The notes under the pieces were generated by a model. It did not search any database. It saw only the letters and a program-made list of their open reading frames with translations, and had not been told where the DNA came from. Below, in pieces: positions 34,899 through 42,721 of a stretch of 64,000 nucleotides of DNA. The stretch's first letter is position 1. Each line of letters opens with the position of its first letter. Both the position numbers and the translations under genes were made by a program. The DNA is from a virus: IMG/VR virus record IMGVR_UViG_3300025626_000018, positions 1-64,000 of that record; one strand, given 5' to 3'.

Positions 34899-35690
34899 AT
34901 GGAATCTTTACGAATTATTGCCGGTCCATGCCAACATGAAAATCTTTCAATGTCATTAGATATTGCTGAGCATTGTGCTGATATTTGTGCAAAATATGAT
35001 GTTGAATATATTTTTAAAGCTAGCTATGATAAAGCTAATCGTACAAGTATTGATGGTATACGTGGTGTGGGATTTGAACCCACAATGCTTGACTTTTTGT
35101 CATTAAAAGAAACGGTTAATGTTAAAATTTTAACAGATGTGCATTCTACAACTGATATTGCTGCAATAGCTTACAAATACAATGAAGCAGTTGATGTAAT
35201 TCAAATTCCGGCATTTCTTTGTCGTCAGACAGATTTAATTAGTGCAGCTTGTATGACTGATAAAATTATTAATATTAAAAAGGGTCAGTTTTTAGCGCCA
35301 TGGGATATAACAGGCATCCTTAGCAAAACAGAAGACGCTAAAGAAGTATGGATTACAGAAAGGGGAACTAGTTTTGGGTATAATAATCTTGTGGTCGATT
35401 TTAATGGCCTTCAGTACATGCTTGATAACTTGGGGGTACCGATCGTATTTGATGCTACCCACTCGTGCCAGAAGCCTGGGGGACACGGCAGCTCGTCTGG
35501 TGGTAATCGTGACTACGTTCCAGGTCTTACTCGTGCTGCCGCTGCTTTGGGTGTTACTAACTTCTTCTTAGAGGTGCACCCTAATCCGGATAATGCTCCA
35601 TCTGATGGGCCTAATATGGTAAACCTCCAAGATTTTGAAGACATTTTACACGATATTGTGGAGTATTCTTATGTCCCCTACTTTGATTGA
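34899..35690 (+). CDS. kdsA: KDO-8-phosphate synthase KdsA
   Basis: A 263-residue aldolase that condenses phosphoenolpyruvate and arabinose-5-phosphate to KDO-8-phosphate, a precursor of the lipid A inner core. Signatures are IAGPCQHEN, YIFKASYDKANRTS, ILTDVHS, DVIQIPAFLCRQTDL and VFDATHSCQKPGG. Cys in GPC suggests the metal-dependent class. It overlaps the next gene by 20 bp. The phage also encodes KdsB, giving two steps of the pathway. Confidence 0.93.
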   Translation: MESLRIIAGPCQHENLSMSLDIAEHCADICAKYDVEYIFKASYDKANRTSIDGIRGVGFEPTMLDFLSLKETVNVKILTDVHSTTDIAAIAYKYNEAVDVIQIPAFLCRQTDLISAACMTDKIINIKKGQFLAPWDITGILSKTEDAKEVWITERGTSFGYNNLVVDFNGLQYMLDNLGVPIVFDATHSCQKPGGHGSSSGGNRDYVPGLTRAAAALGVTNFFLEVHPNPDNAPSDGPNMVNLQDFEDILHDIVEYSYVPYFD

Positions 35691-36207
35691 TTATAATGAA
35701 ATTGCTTGTAAATTAAATCTTCTTATTAATAATGCTAAAATTGTTGTAGATAAAGATTTTATTGAGTACCGCAATAAAAAAGCAAGTGAATCTAACTATG
35801 AATTGGGGGAACTTGGAATTGATTATGAACTATTGGAATGGTGGCTACTCCACAATAAACTTGTAAAACCGAAAGATACTACTGTCGAAGAATACGGGAC
35901 TGCAGCTAATTTTTGGCCAGATTATAATATTGCTGATATGCGCATCGATAATAAATGTATTTCTTCAATTTGGTTTCCAATTAAAGACAACTTCAGAGCT
36001 GCAGTAAAGGCTGGCCTTGTGTCGCATATTCTTTTCTATAAAGATAACCGTAATACAGCTATTCTATTGCAAGAAGGGGATATTGTTACCCACACTTTTG
36101 TTGGTATTGCAAAAGCCTCTGATATAATTAAAAGAAAGATTCCTGGTAAATTTGCAAAATATGTTGTAAATATAGAAAACTTTTTTAAAAACCCAACACC
36201 ACTTTAA
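35671..36207 (+). CDS. Hypothetical protein, possible PD-(D/E)xK nuclease
   Basis: A 178-residue protein from ATG 35671 (the longer frame start at 35635 lies deep inside kdsA). No clear family. The stretch FWPDYNIADMRIDNKCI followed by strands could be a PD...DxK site (Asp, then Asp-Asn-Lys), and small nucleases have this shape. No signal peptide or membrane span. Confidence 0.5.
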   Translation: MSPTLIDYNEIACKLNLLINNAKIVVDKDFIEYRNKKASESNYELGELGIDYELLEWWLLHNKLVKPKDTTVEEYGTAANFWPDYNIADMRIDNKCISSIWFPIKDNFRAAVKAGLVSHILFYKDNRNTAILLQEGDIVTHTFVGIAKASDIIKRKIPGKFAKYVVNIENFFKNPTPL

Positions 36208-36209
36208 TG

Positions 36210-36238
36210 TTTACTATTGTAAAAATATATGCTATAAT
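36210..36238 (+). promoter_or_regulatory. Promoter before the nucleotide-modification genes
   Basis: TTTACT, 17 nt, TATAAT with an ATATGC extension; ATG follows 30 bp downstream with an ACGGAG site. Confidence 0.8.
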
Positions 36239-36267
36239 AGTATCAAATATTAACGGAGAACTTTATA

Positions 36268-36609
36268 ATGACAGTTAGCGCCAGTGTAGCAGTTTTGCAT
36301 GAATGTATCGAACTACAAGAACGCAAAGGTAATGATTATCAAAACCCTAATAGCAGAATCCGTCAAGCGGATTATTTCCCTAATGGTGTAGCTACCCTAC
36401 TTGATATGTGTCACATGAAAATGTTACGCATTCAATCTGTGATGGAAGCAATGCAATCAAAAGACTATGAGCCTAACTTTGAAAGCCTTGAAGATAGCGC
36501 TAAAGATATGATTAATTATTCGTCATTTATTGTTGCATATCTTCGTGGTGAAATGGATGGTCAAATTCCGGGTCGTAATTTTCTAAATCAACCGGAGCAT
36601 ATCGATTAA
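36268..36609 (+). CDS. Nucleotide-modification associated protein (DUF1599/Nmad1-like)
   Basis: A 113-residue protein with ELQERKGNDYQNP near the start, a helix LLDMCHMKMLRIQSV and ESLEDSAKDMINYSSFIVAYL near the end. This KGxDY ... H/K-R ... D-x-x-NY pattern resembles the Nmad1 (DUF1599) family that sits beside thymidylate-synthase-like genes in phages with modified bases. It overlaps the next gene by one base. Confidence 0.6.
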   Translation: MTVSASVAVLHECIELQERKGNDYQNPNSRIRQADYFPNGVATLLDMCHMKMLRIQSVMEAMQSKDYEPNFESLEDSAKDMINYSSFIVAYLRGEMDGQIPGRNFLNQPEHID

Positions 36610-37391
36610 TGTTTGAAGCGCAGTTTTTAAAAGTTACTGAAGAAATTCTAAATAATGGTTATGAGCGGAAAGGGCGTAATGGCACTACGCTCAGCCTTCC
36701 ATTTAAAACACTTGAGTTTGATTTAGAAACAGAATTTCCTTTACTAACTACCCGTAAAATGTTTTATGCTGGTGTTATTGGTGAATATGCCGCAATGATC
36801 CGCGGACCAAAACACATTGATGATTTCCGTAAATGGGGTTGTAATTACTGGGATCTGTGGGCAAATGCCGATGGATCTATTAATGTTGATTACGGCAATG
36901 CCTGGCGCGATTTTAATGGTGTTGATCAAATGGCGGCTGTGGTTGATAGCCTTATTAATAATCCACATGACCGCCGCATGGTTATTAGTGGCTGGCGCCC
37001 AGATAATCTTAATGATTTGAATTTGCCATGTTGTCATCATAATTATCAATTTTATGAGCACGATGGTATTGTAGATATGCTATGGGTCCAAAGAAGTGGT
37101 GATTGGATGATTGGTGTGCCAAGTGATGCAGTTTTTGCGGCTGTAATGCTTATGTGTTTTGCATCAGTATCTAATAAAAAAGCTGGTAAAATTACTATGA
37201 TTGTTGGCGACGCCCATATCTATGAAGAGCATATTGATAATGCAAAAGAACAAATTGCTCGCCCTATATTAGATGCTAAACCAATAATTAAATTTACTGA
37301 TCAAACAGACATTTATAGTTTTGTTCCGGATGATATTAGTATTATTGGATATGAATCCGGTCCGGCCCTTAAGTACGAATTAAAAGATTAA
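36609..37391 (+). CDS. Thymidylate synthase family enzyme, possibly dCMP hydroxymethylase
   Basis: A 260-residue enzyme. The catalytic Cys is in LPCCHHNYQFY (Cys142), DRRMVISGWRP and QRSGDWMIGVP are the phosphate and folate-side motifs, and GDAHIYEEH is the C-terminal motif. In true thymidylate synthases the loop reads GLPFN, where Asn selects dUMP; here it is GVPSD, with Asp173 at that position, as in T4 dCMP hydroxymethylase gp42. The enzyme may therefore act on dCMP. Confidence is high for the family and moderate for the substrate. Confidence 0.8.
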   Translation: MFEAQFLKVTEEILNNGYERKGRNGTTLSLPFKTLEFDLETEFPLLTTRKMFYAGVIGEYAAMIRGPKHIDDFRKWGCNYWDLWANADGSINVDYGNAWRDFNGVDQMAAVVDSLINNPHDRRMVISGWRPDNLNDLNLPCCHHNYQFYEHDGIVDMLWVQRSGDWMIGVPSDAVFAAVMLMCFASVSNKKAGKITMIVGDAHIYEEHIDNAKEQIARPILDAKPIIKFTDQTDIYSFVPDDISIIGYESGPALKYELKD

Positions 37392-37422
37392 AAGCGATGA
37401 ACCGAAATTCACCGCTTTTTAA
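37389..37422. terminator. Bidirectional terminator between convergent genes
   Basis: Stem AAAAGCG..TGAA / TTCA..CGCTTTT with T runs on both strands; it separates the plus-strand gene ending at 37391 from the minus-strand gene ending at 37440. Confidence 0.8.
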
Positions 37423-37439
37423 AAAATATTAAATTCTTA

Positions 37440-37796
37440 TTATTCTACTGTAAGAATTTGTTCCAAAACATATTTGCGCATTTTTTCAACTAGCGTAAGA
37501 GTGTCTTCAATATTAAAATGGGTTAAAGCCATACTATGAATAAAATCACCATCAATGCTGAAATTAATAATAACACAATCTTCGCTATCTTCGAGTGGAT
37601 ATTCACGAAGATCTGGATTTACATATTCAATAAAAATCTGGATAAAACCTTCTTGGCCAGCATGATCAAATTCTAAACCAAGTGATGGACACGTATCATT
37701 GCCGTATGAAGTATCTTCAAACCCCTCATCAGCCAGCTTAACAGCAAGCGCATTGAAGAATTCGTTATTGTCATAATCGGTATGTGTATTTGTCAT
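37440..37796 (-). CDS. Hypothetical acidic protein (minus strand)
   Basis: A 118-residue, acidic protein without signal or membrane span, one of only three minus-strand genes that I accept. It has an upstream promoter on the same strand (TTTACA, 17 nt, TATAAA at 37826-37854) and shares a bidirectional terminator. I do not recognise the family. Confidence 0.7.
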   Translation of the reverse strand: MTNTHTDYDNNEFFNALAVKLADEGFEDTSYGNDTCPSLGLEFDHAGQEGFIQIFIEYVNPDLREYPLEDSEDCVIINFSIDGDFIHSMALTHFNIEDTLTLVEKMRKYVLEQILTVE

Positions 37797-37825
37797 GTTG
37801 TTTCCTTTGTTTCATCTTATACATT

Positions 37826-37854
37826 TTTATACCGTATATGAAAAGGAATGTAAA
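37826..37854 (-). promoter_or_regulatory. Minus-strand promoter before 37796
   Basis: On the minus strand: TTTACA, 17 nt, TATAAA, preceded by a TTTTAGGGG box like other promoters of this phage. Confidence 0.75.
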
Positions 37855-37936
37855 CCCCTAAAACGCAATTAATTAATTTTTTTTTTTAAACTTATAAAGT
37901 GTGTTATTTTAGTATCATTTATTTTTAAAATAAGTG

Positions 37937-37965
37937 TTTACTTTTGGGTTATAATATGTTAATAT
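37937..37965 (+). promoter_or_regulatory. Promoter before the 38000 gene
   Basis: TTTACT, 17 nt, TAATAT, 34 bp before the ATG with an AGAGG ribosome site. Confidence 0.65.
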
Positions 37966-37999
37966 AAATGTATTAATAAACTTATAGAGGTAAATTAGA

Positions 38000-38650
38000 A
38001 TGAATCCTATTATATTATTTTCAAATCAGCGTACTGGATCTAGTAGTTTTATTTCTTGGCTAGATTTTAATTATAGAAAAGAAATTGATTTAGATTCTAT
38101 TAATCAGTCAGTATTGAAAAGTGTATCAGAATTAGGCTATACATTACCGCACTTACCCTATTCGCATGAACGATTTGATCATCAAGTTGGAGAGTTTTAT
38201 TGTATTATTAAACAATATGAAAAAGATAAAAATATGGAATCTCTAGTTTTAGCAGTTAAAACCATATTATCTCATAAAATTCATATAAAAGTAATGGTTG
38301 AATTTACTCCACTTTGGTTTATAAAAATTCTTTTAGCCCATATGGAAGACTACAATTATAACGCTTTTTTCTTATATCGAGAAGATGGTAGGGCTCGTAT
38401 TGCTTCACAAATAATTATGGACCTGGATTTAATTATAACTAGAGGTAGCTATCCTACTATTAATACAATATTAAATGATCTAAACAAGAAAAATTCCGAA
38501 TTTATAGATGCAGTTAATATGCATTGTATATCGTATGAAAATTTGTATTTAAGAAACGATGCTATTACCAAAAATTTAATATCTAAAATTACGGGATTAA
38601 CTGATATTGAAACACTTAGAAGTATAAAAATGCTAACCCCAAATGACTAA
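38000..38650 (+). CDS. Sulfotransferase-like P-loop protein
   Basis: A 216-residue protein starting PIILFSNQRTGSSSFISWLDF. The QRTGSS loop after a beta strand is the sulfotransferase 5'-phosphosulfate site, and the middle segment NAFFLYREDGRARIASQI has the Arg-Arg-x-x-Ser pattern of the 3'-phosphate region. It would use PAPS to sulfate a carbohydrate or protein. It overlaps kdsB by 8 bp, suggesting a role in surface-sugar modification. Confidence 0.68.
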   Translation: MNPIILFSNQRTGSSSFISWLDFNYRKEIDLDSINQSVLKSVSELGYTLPHLPYSHERFDHQVGEFYCIIKQYEKDKNMESLVLAVKTILSHKIHIKVMVEFTPLWFIKILLAHMEDYNYNAFFLYREDGRARIASQIIMDLDLIITRGSYPTINTILNDLNKKNSEFIDAVNMHCISYENLYLRNDAITKNLISKITGLTDIETLRSIKMLTPND

Positions 38651-39338
38651 AACCGCAATATTAATTCCAGCTAGATTCCATAGCACCCGATTTCCAGGTA
38701 AACCATTAACAGACCTTGGTGGTATGACAATGGTTATGCGGGTATATGCAGAATGCAAAAAATCTCAGTTAGATACCTATGTTTTAACTGATGATATGAG
38801 AGTCTTTAATATGCTTGGCCCAAGAGCATGCTGGATAGATCAAGAATCAAAATATGAAAACGGTACCGAAAGATGTGCTGGTGCAATTACAAACCAAATG
38901 TTTACTAAGCACATTGGGCATTATGATCAGTTTATTAATGTTCAAGGTGATATGCCAGACGTAACGCAGCATATGATTGAAAAAACTAAATGGCATCTTC
39001 AACATTATAATGTTACTACTATGGCAGCTAAAATGCCAAAAGAGCAACAGGAAGATCCTAATACTGTTAAATTGGTTCGTGCTGGGGATAAAGCTTTATG
39101 GTTTGGCCGCGGCATGACTGGTTATGGTGATTGGCATCTTGGCATTTATGGATACACTCGAAATGCCTTAGGTCTATATAATACATTAACAATTCCACAA
39201 GAAGAACGCGTTGAAAGTTTGGAACAGTTGCGCTGGCTTAAAGCTGGATGGGATATTGGTGTATTATTAACAGAATTTAATGGAATAGAAATCAACACTC
39301 CTCAAGACGCAGAAAGATGGAATAATGAACGACTCTAA
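38643..39338 (+). CDS. kdsB: CMP-KDO synthetase KdsB
   Basis: A 231-residue nucleotidyltransferase that activates KDO with CTP. Signatures are ILIPARFHSTRFPGKPL, GTERCAGAI, INVQGDMPDV and, near the C-terminus, RVESLEQLRWL. T4-like phages rarely carry it together with kdsA. It overlaps the sulfotransferase-like gene upstream and the small gene downstream. Confidence 0.92.
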   Translation: MTKTAILIPARFHSTRFPGKPLTDLGGMTMVMRVYAECKKSQLDTYVLTDDMRVFNMLGPRACWIDQESKYENGTERCAGAITNQMFTKHIGHYDQFINVQGDMPDVTQHMIEKTKWHLQHYNVTTMAAKMPKEQQEDPNTVKLVRAGDKALWFGRGMTGYGDWHLGIYGYTRNALGLYNTLTIPQEERVESLEQLRWLKAGWDIGVLLTEFNGIEINTPQDAERWNNERL

Positions 39339-39513
39339 TGTAAAAATTAAAATGCTAGAATTATCTCGCCCCATTGATGAAGCAATTTTAATGTGTGATG
39401 GCCGCGAAGAAATTCTAATGCTAGCATCAATGATGCTTATAAGTCTCAAAGATATTTTTGATTCTCAACTTGGCATCGAGGGCCGAAAAGAAATGTTTAA
39501 GGGAGTATGCTAA
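39325..39513 (+). CDS. Small hypothetical protein
   Basis: A 62-residue protein overlapping kdsB by 14 bp. It contains KMLELSRPIDEAILMCDGREEI and a helix ASMMLISLKDIFDSQLG; similar small proteins occur in marine T4-like phages, function unknown. Confidence 0.6.
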   Translation: MNDSNVKIKMLELSRPIDEAILMCDGREEILMLASMMLISLKDIFDSQLGIEGRKEMFKGVC

Positions 39514-39514
39514 T

Positions 39515-39733
39515 ATGGCTATGACTACTGATTTAGAGCAAAGTATTATGCATTGTTGGCAGGTTTGCGATGATTTGGAAACCATGTATAAACAGATATG
39601 TGACGGTGAGCGTGATCCTACTATTGATGAAATTACAAACGCATTGATGGGTATGCAACAATTGTATCAATGGAAATTTGAACAATTGTTTTTTGCCTTT
39701 GAAAACTCTTTGAAAAAAGTAAAAGAAAGTTAA
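39515..39733 (+). CDS. Small hypothetical helical protein
   Basis: A 72-residue protein from ATG 39515, chosen because GGGAG lies just before it (the longer frame at 39458 lies in the previous gene). It is helical and has the phrase LEQSIMHCWQVCDDLE. Found in a run of small coupled genes. Confidence 0.6.
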   Translation: MAMTTDLEQSIMHCWQVCDDLETMYKQICDGERDPTIDEITNALMGMQQLYQWKFEQLFFAFENSLKKVKES

Positions 39734-39734
39734 T

Positions 39735-39869
39735 ATGATTGAGAAACTAATTTATGGAGCTGGCGCAATTATCTTTATTGTGGGGGTAGGTTTTTACCTA
39801 CAGCACATTTGGAGCGATTGTATGGATGAGAATAGCATATTAACATGTATGAGGATGCTAAACAAATGA
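39735..39869 (+). CDS. Small membrane protein
   Basis: A 44-residue peptide with one transmembrane helix (IYGAGAIIFIVGVGFYLQHIW) and a short polar tail, starting one base after the previous gene. It overlaps the cupin gene start. The composition fits a single-pass inner membrane protein of unknown role. Confidence 0.55.
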   Translation: MIEKLIYGAGAIIFIVGVGFYLQHIWSDCMDENSILTCMRMLNK

Positions 39870-40207
39870 TTGCAGGAAAAGTATGGGGTAACACGGAACT
39901 TGTAGAAGCTAATGGTGCGCTAGAGTTTCATCGTATTGAAATGAATAAAGGTGGAGTGTGTTCTAAACATCTTCATGCCTTTAAATGGAATGGTTTTTAT
40001 GTTGAATCTGGACGTATGCTTATTCGTGTATGGCAAAACGATTATGATTTAGTAGATGAAACTATTCTTGAAGCAGGAATGTACACCAAAGTTAAGCCCG
40101 GTGTATATCATCAATTTGAATGTTTAGAAAGCGGAGTAGCATTTGAATTATATTGGGCAGAATTTTCGCATAATGATATTGTAAGAGAAACGGTAGGACA
40201 CGCGTAA
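39866..40207 (+). CDS. Cupin-domain protein
   Basis: A 113-residue single cupin. I prefer ATG 39866, which has GAGGA 10 bp upstream, to ATG 39845. The His-rich strand VCSKHLHAFKWNGFYVESG and the later PGVYHQFECLESG are the two cupin motifs. It may bind a metal and act as a sugar isomerase-like enzyme, but no substrate is evident. The stop overlaps the next start. Confidence 0.75.
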   Translation: MIAGKVWGNTELVEANGALEFHRIEMNKGGVCSKHLHAFKWNGFYVESGRMLIRVWQNDYDLVDETILEAGMYTKVKPGVYHQFECLESGVAFELYWAEFSHNDIVRETVGHA

Positions 40208-40365
40208 TGACAAATTGGCTAATGCAAAGACTAACTGAAAGAACCACACTTGATGGTGGGGTTTTAATTGCAACGGGGGTTGCTATGATTTTGGTACCAG
40301 TGGATTTGATTGCTTATGCAGCAATCTTTTATGGTGCCTGGACTATTTGGAAAAAGGAAGATTAA
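40207..40365 (+). CDS. Small membrane protein
   Basis: A 52-residue protein with a central hydrophobic span (VLIATGVAMILVPVDLIAYAAIFYGAW split over two helices around a Pro). Overlaps the cupin stop by one base and touches the next ATG. Similar two-helix peptides are frequent in marine T4-like phages. Confidence 0.6.
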   Translation: MTNWLMQRLTERTTLDGGVLIATGVAMILVPVDLIAYAAIFYGAWTIWKKED

Positions 40366-40605
40366 ATGGTAAATATTAATACTGACGTAAAATTGTCACC
40401 TGGCCTTGAACCGAGCCCCGGCGATATTCAAAATCAATTACCAATTGATTTTCAAGTAGGAGTTGAAGAAACTGATGACGGTGAAATGTATTTAAATTTC
40501 CCGGATGATTTAATGGATGCCCTTAACTTGAAAATTGGTGATACTATTATTTGGACCGATAATAATGACGGTTCATGGCTACTTACGCCTTTGCGTAAAA
40601 AATAA
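40366..40605 (+). CDS. AbrB/SpoVT-like small protein
   Basis: A 79-residue protein. Its second half, DGEMYLNFPDDLMDALNLK followed by IGDTIIWTDNNDGSWLL, has the swapped-hairpin pattern of AbrB-type proteins, which usually bind DNA. The first half is Pro-rich and unstructured. Homologues are common in cyanophages. Confidence 0.65.
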   Translation: MVNINTDVKLSPGLEPSPGDIQNQLPIDFQVGVEETDDGEMYLNFPDDLMDALNLKIGDTIIWTDNNDGSWLLTPLRKK

Positions 40606-40622
40606 AAAAAACGAGGATACGC

Positions 40623-41072
40623 ATGATTGTTGGATTAACAGCATCTACATTTGATCTATTGCATAGTGGCCATATTGCCATGTTAAGAGAAGCAAAAGAA
40701 AATTGTGATTATTTAATTTGTGCTTTACAGGTTGATCCTGCAGTAGACCGCGCAGAAAAAAATTCGCCTATTCAATCAATAGTTGAACGATATTCTCAGC
40801 TAAATGCTGTAAAATATGTTGATGAAGTTATTGTATATTGTACTGAAAGTGATTTAATAGATATTATTAATATGTATCCAATCAATGTGCGTATCCTCGG
40901 CGATGAATATAAAAATAAAGATTTTACTGGTAAGGATGAATGCCGGCGCAGAAATATTAGTTTATACTTTAATAAGCGCGATCATAGGTTTTCGTCTTCG
41001 GGATTAAGGCGCCGTGTTTTACATGCAGAACTTGAAAAACACGATAGTTCAAATGGGTTAAAAAATGAGTAA
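40623..41072 (+). CDS. Cytidylyltransferase (TagD/glycerol-3-phosphate type)
   Basis: A 149-residue nucleotidyltransferase with TASTFDLLHSGHIAML (HxGH motif), DRAEKNSPIQSIVERYSQL and, at the end, RFSSSGLRRRVL (the ISSTxxR-type motif). It probably joins CTP to an alcohol- or sugar-phosphate. Starts after ACGAGGATACGC and overlaps the next gene by 8 bp. Confidence 0.8.
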   Translation: MIVGLTASTFDLLHSGHIAMLREAKENCDYLICALQVDPAVDRAEKNSPIQSIVERYSQLNAVKYVDEVIVYCTESDLIDIINMYPINVRILGDEYKNKDFTGKDECRRRNISLYFNKRDHRFSSSGLRRRVLHAELEKHDSSNGLKNE

Positions 41073-41277
41073 GATTCAAGAAAAAATAAATGGTATCATG
41101 GATGAAATACAAATGCTTATGGAAAGCCATCCTAACGCACACCTTGAACCAGATAGTAAGATTCACGAGCTAATGATGCAAGCAGGCATATACTTTGCCC
41201 AAATGGATGATGAAAACCGAGATTATTATCAATTTGTTTCAATGGCTATCGAAGATAAATTAGAATGGAACGTATAG
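41065..41277 (+). CDS. Small hypothetical protein
   Basis: A 70-residue protein (MSKIQEKINGIMDEIQMLMES ...) with two helices and an acidic end. No motif recognised. It overlaps the cytidylyltransferase gene. Confidence 0.6.
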   Translation: MSKIQEKINGIMDEIQMLMESHPNAHLEPDSKIHELMMQAGIYFAQMDDENRDYYQFVSMAIEDKLEWNV

Positions 41278-41328
41278 GTAATAAGTATATGTTTAATTAT
41301 AAACAATATTTAATTTTAGAGGCTATAA

Positions 41329-41472
41329 ATGAATAATTTTAATGGATTATTTTTATCATTTGTGTTAATTACCATTATAATGATAGGATTACCTATTCTT
41401 GGATCGGCTATTGCTTATCCGGATAATTGCAAACAATCACTTCTTATTCCTTGTCTGTGGTATAATGGGTAG
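41329..41472 (+). CDS. Small membrane protein
   Basis: A 47-residue protein with a strong hydrophobic helix (GLFLSFVLITIIMIGLPIL) then a polar tail with two Cys. AGAGG precedes the ATG. Function unknown. Confidence 0.55.
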   Translation: MNNFNGLFLSFVLITIIMIGLPILGSAIAYPDNCKQSLLIPCLWYNG

Positions 41473-41497
41473 ATTTAAATCTAGCAAGGATATATAA

Positions 41498-41941
41498 ATG
41501 AGTGAAAATTGGAATCTTCGTTATTTAAAATTGGCTAAAGAAATTAGCACTTGGTCAAAGGACCCGGCGCGCCAAATTGGCGCGGTTGCTATTGGTGATA
41601 AGGGTCAAGTATTAGCGCAAGGTTATAATGGATTTCCTCGAGGAATATATGATGGTGCAATTCGTTATAATGATAAAGCTGTCAAGCACCAATATGTTGT
41701 CCATGCAGAACAGAATGTAATATATAATGCTACATATAATGGAGTATCATTAGATGGCGCTACTCTTTATGTTTGGGGATTACCTGTTTGTAACGAATGT
41801 GCCAAGGGGATTATTCAAGTTGGAATTAAAAAAGTGATTATGCCTGCTATGGATTATCCAGATAAATGGCTAGATGTATTTGACCGCACTAGCGCTATGT
41901 TTGGTGAGGTTGGCCTTAAATATGAATTTATAGAGATTTAA
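41498..41941 (+). CDS. dCMP deaminase
   Basis: A 147-residue zinc deaminase: KDPARQIGAVAI at the start, HAEQNVI as the proton-shuttle His-Ala-Glu, and PVCNECAKGII as the Cys-x-x-Cys zinc ligands. It converts dCMP to dUMP. The partner thymidylate-synthase-family enzyme at 36609 may compete for dCMP. It has an AAGGATATATAA leader. Confidence 0.88.
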   Translation: MSENWNLRYLKLAKEISTWSKDPARQIGAVAIGDKGQVLAQGYNGFPRGIYDGAIRYNDKAVKHQYVVHAEQNVIYNATYNGVSLDGATLYVWGLPVCNECAKGIIQVGIKKVIMPAMDYPDKWLDVFDRTSAMFGEVGLKYEFIEI

Positions 41942-41944
41942 AAA

Positions 41945-42721
41945 ATGGCCACTCGTATGTTAAAAAATTGGAATAACTATTATTCTTCCGCCTTAAAAAT
42001 TATGACAGATCGGAGCATAAATGTAGATACTTCTCATAGATGTTTACTCCAATGCCCATATTGCACTCGACAAAATTCTGTTGGTAAAGCTGTTGTTAAA
42101 CAATATCAAGTTGAATATGGTGATCTTAGAATAAATGATGCTATAAAAATGGCACAAACATGGCCAAGACTTTCTTTTTGTGGACAAATATCCGATCCAG
42201 TGTATCACCCTAAAATGCATGATTTAATGCGTGCACTTAATACTGTTGATAATCTTAAATTTATTGAATTTCATACAACTGGCCATGGGAAAAAAACTGT
42301 ATGGTGGGAAGAATTGGTTGATATTACTAATTCTGGTAATTATTTTATGCAATGGATTTTCGGTATAGATGGTATAAATCAAAAAACTAGTTTGCATCGA
42401 GTAAATCAATCTTTTGATTCTGCTTTCAATGCTATGAAATATGTTGCGCAAAACGTAAAAGATCACGGAGAGGTTATTTGGCAATACATTGTATTTGAAT
42501 ATAATGAAAAAGATATACCCACCGCTATCCAAATGGCAAATGATTATGGAATAAAATTTCAATTATTAACATCATCTAGATTTGGCGCGCCAGGCCGAAA
42601 TGACAGTCCGCTTCAACCCCCTACAGCGCCTGCATTAAAAAACTTCAGTGGGTTTTCAAAAAAACTATATATTAATAGTGTAGACGAATATAATGAGATT
42701 TTAAATGAAATTAGAGATTAG
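41945..42721 (+). CDS. Radical SAM protein
   Basis: A 258-residue protein with the cluster motif CLLQCPYC (Cys33, 37, 40) following NVDTSHR, and barrel strands such as LKFIEFHTTGHG and FMQWIFGIDG. The usual C-terminal cluster-binding (SPASM) part is missing; it is encoded by the next gene, which overlaps by 17 bp. Such enzymes modify peptides or sugars with a radical generated from SAM. Confidence 0.85.
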   Translation: MATRMLKNWNNYYSSALKIMTDRSINVDTSHRCLLQCPYCTRQNSVGKAVVKQYQVEYGDLRINDAIKMAQTWPRLSFCGQISDPVYHPKMHDLMRALNTVDNLKFIEFHTTGHGKKTVWWEELVDITNSGNYFMQWIFGIDGINQKTSLHRVNQSFDSAFNAMKYVAQNVKDHGEVIWQYIVFEYNEKDIPTAIQMANDYGIKFQLLTSSRFGAPGRNDSPLQPPTAPALKNFSGFSKKLYINSVDEYNEILNEIRD

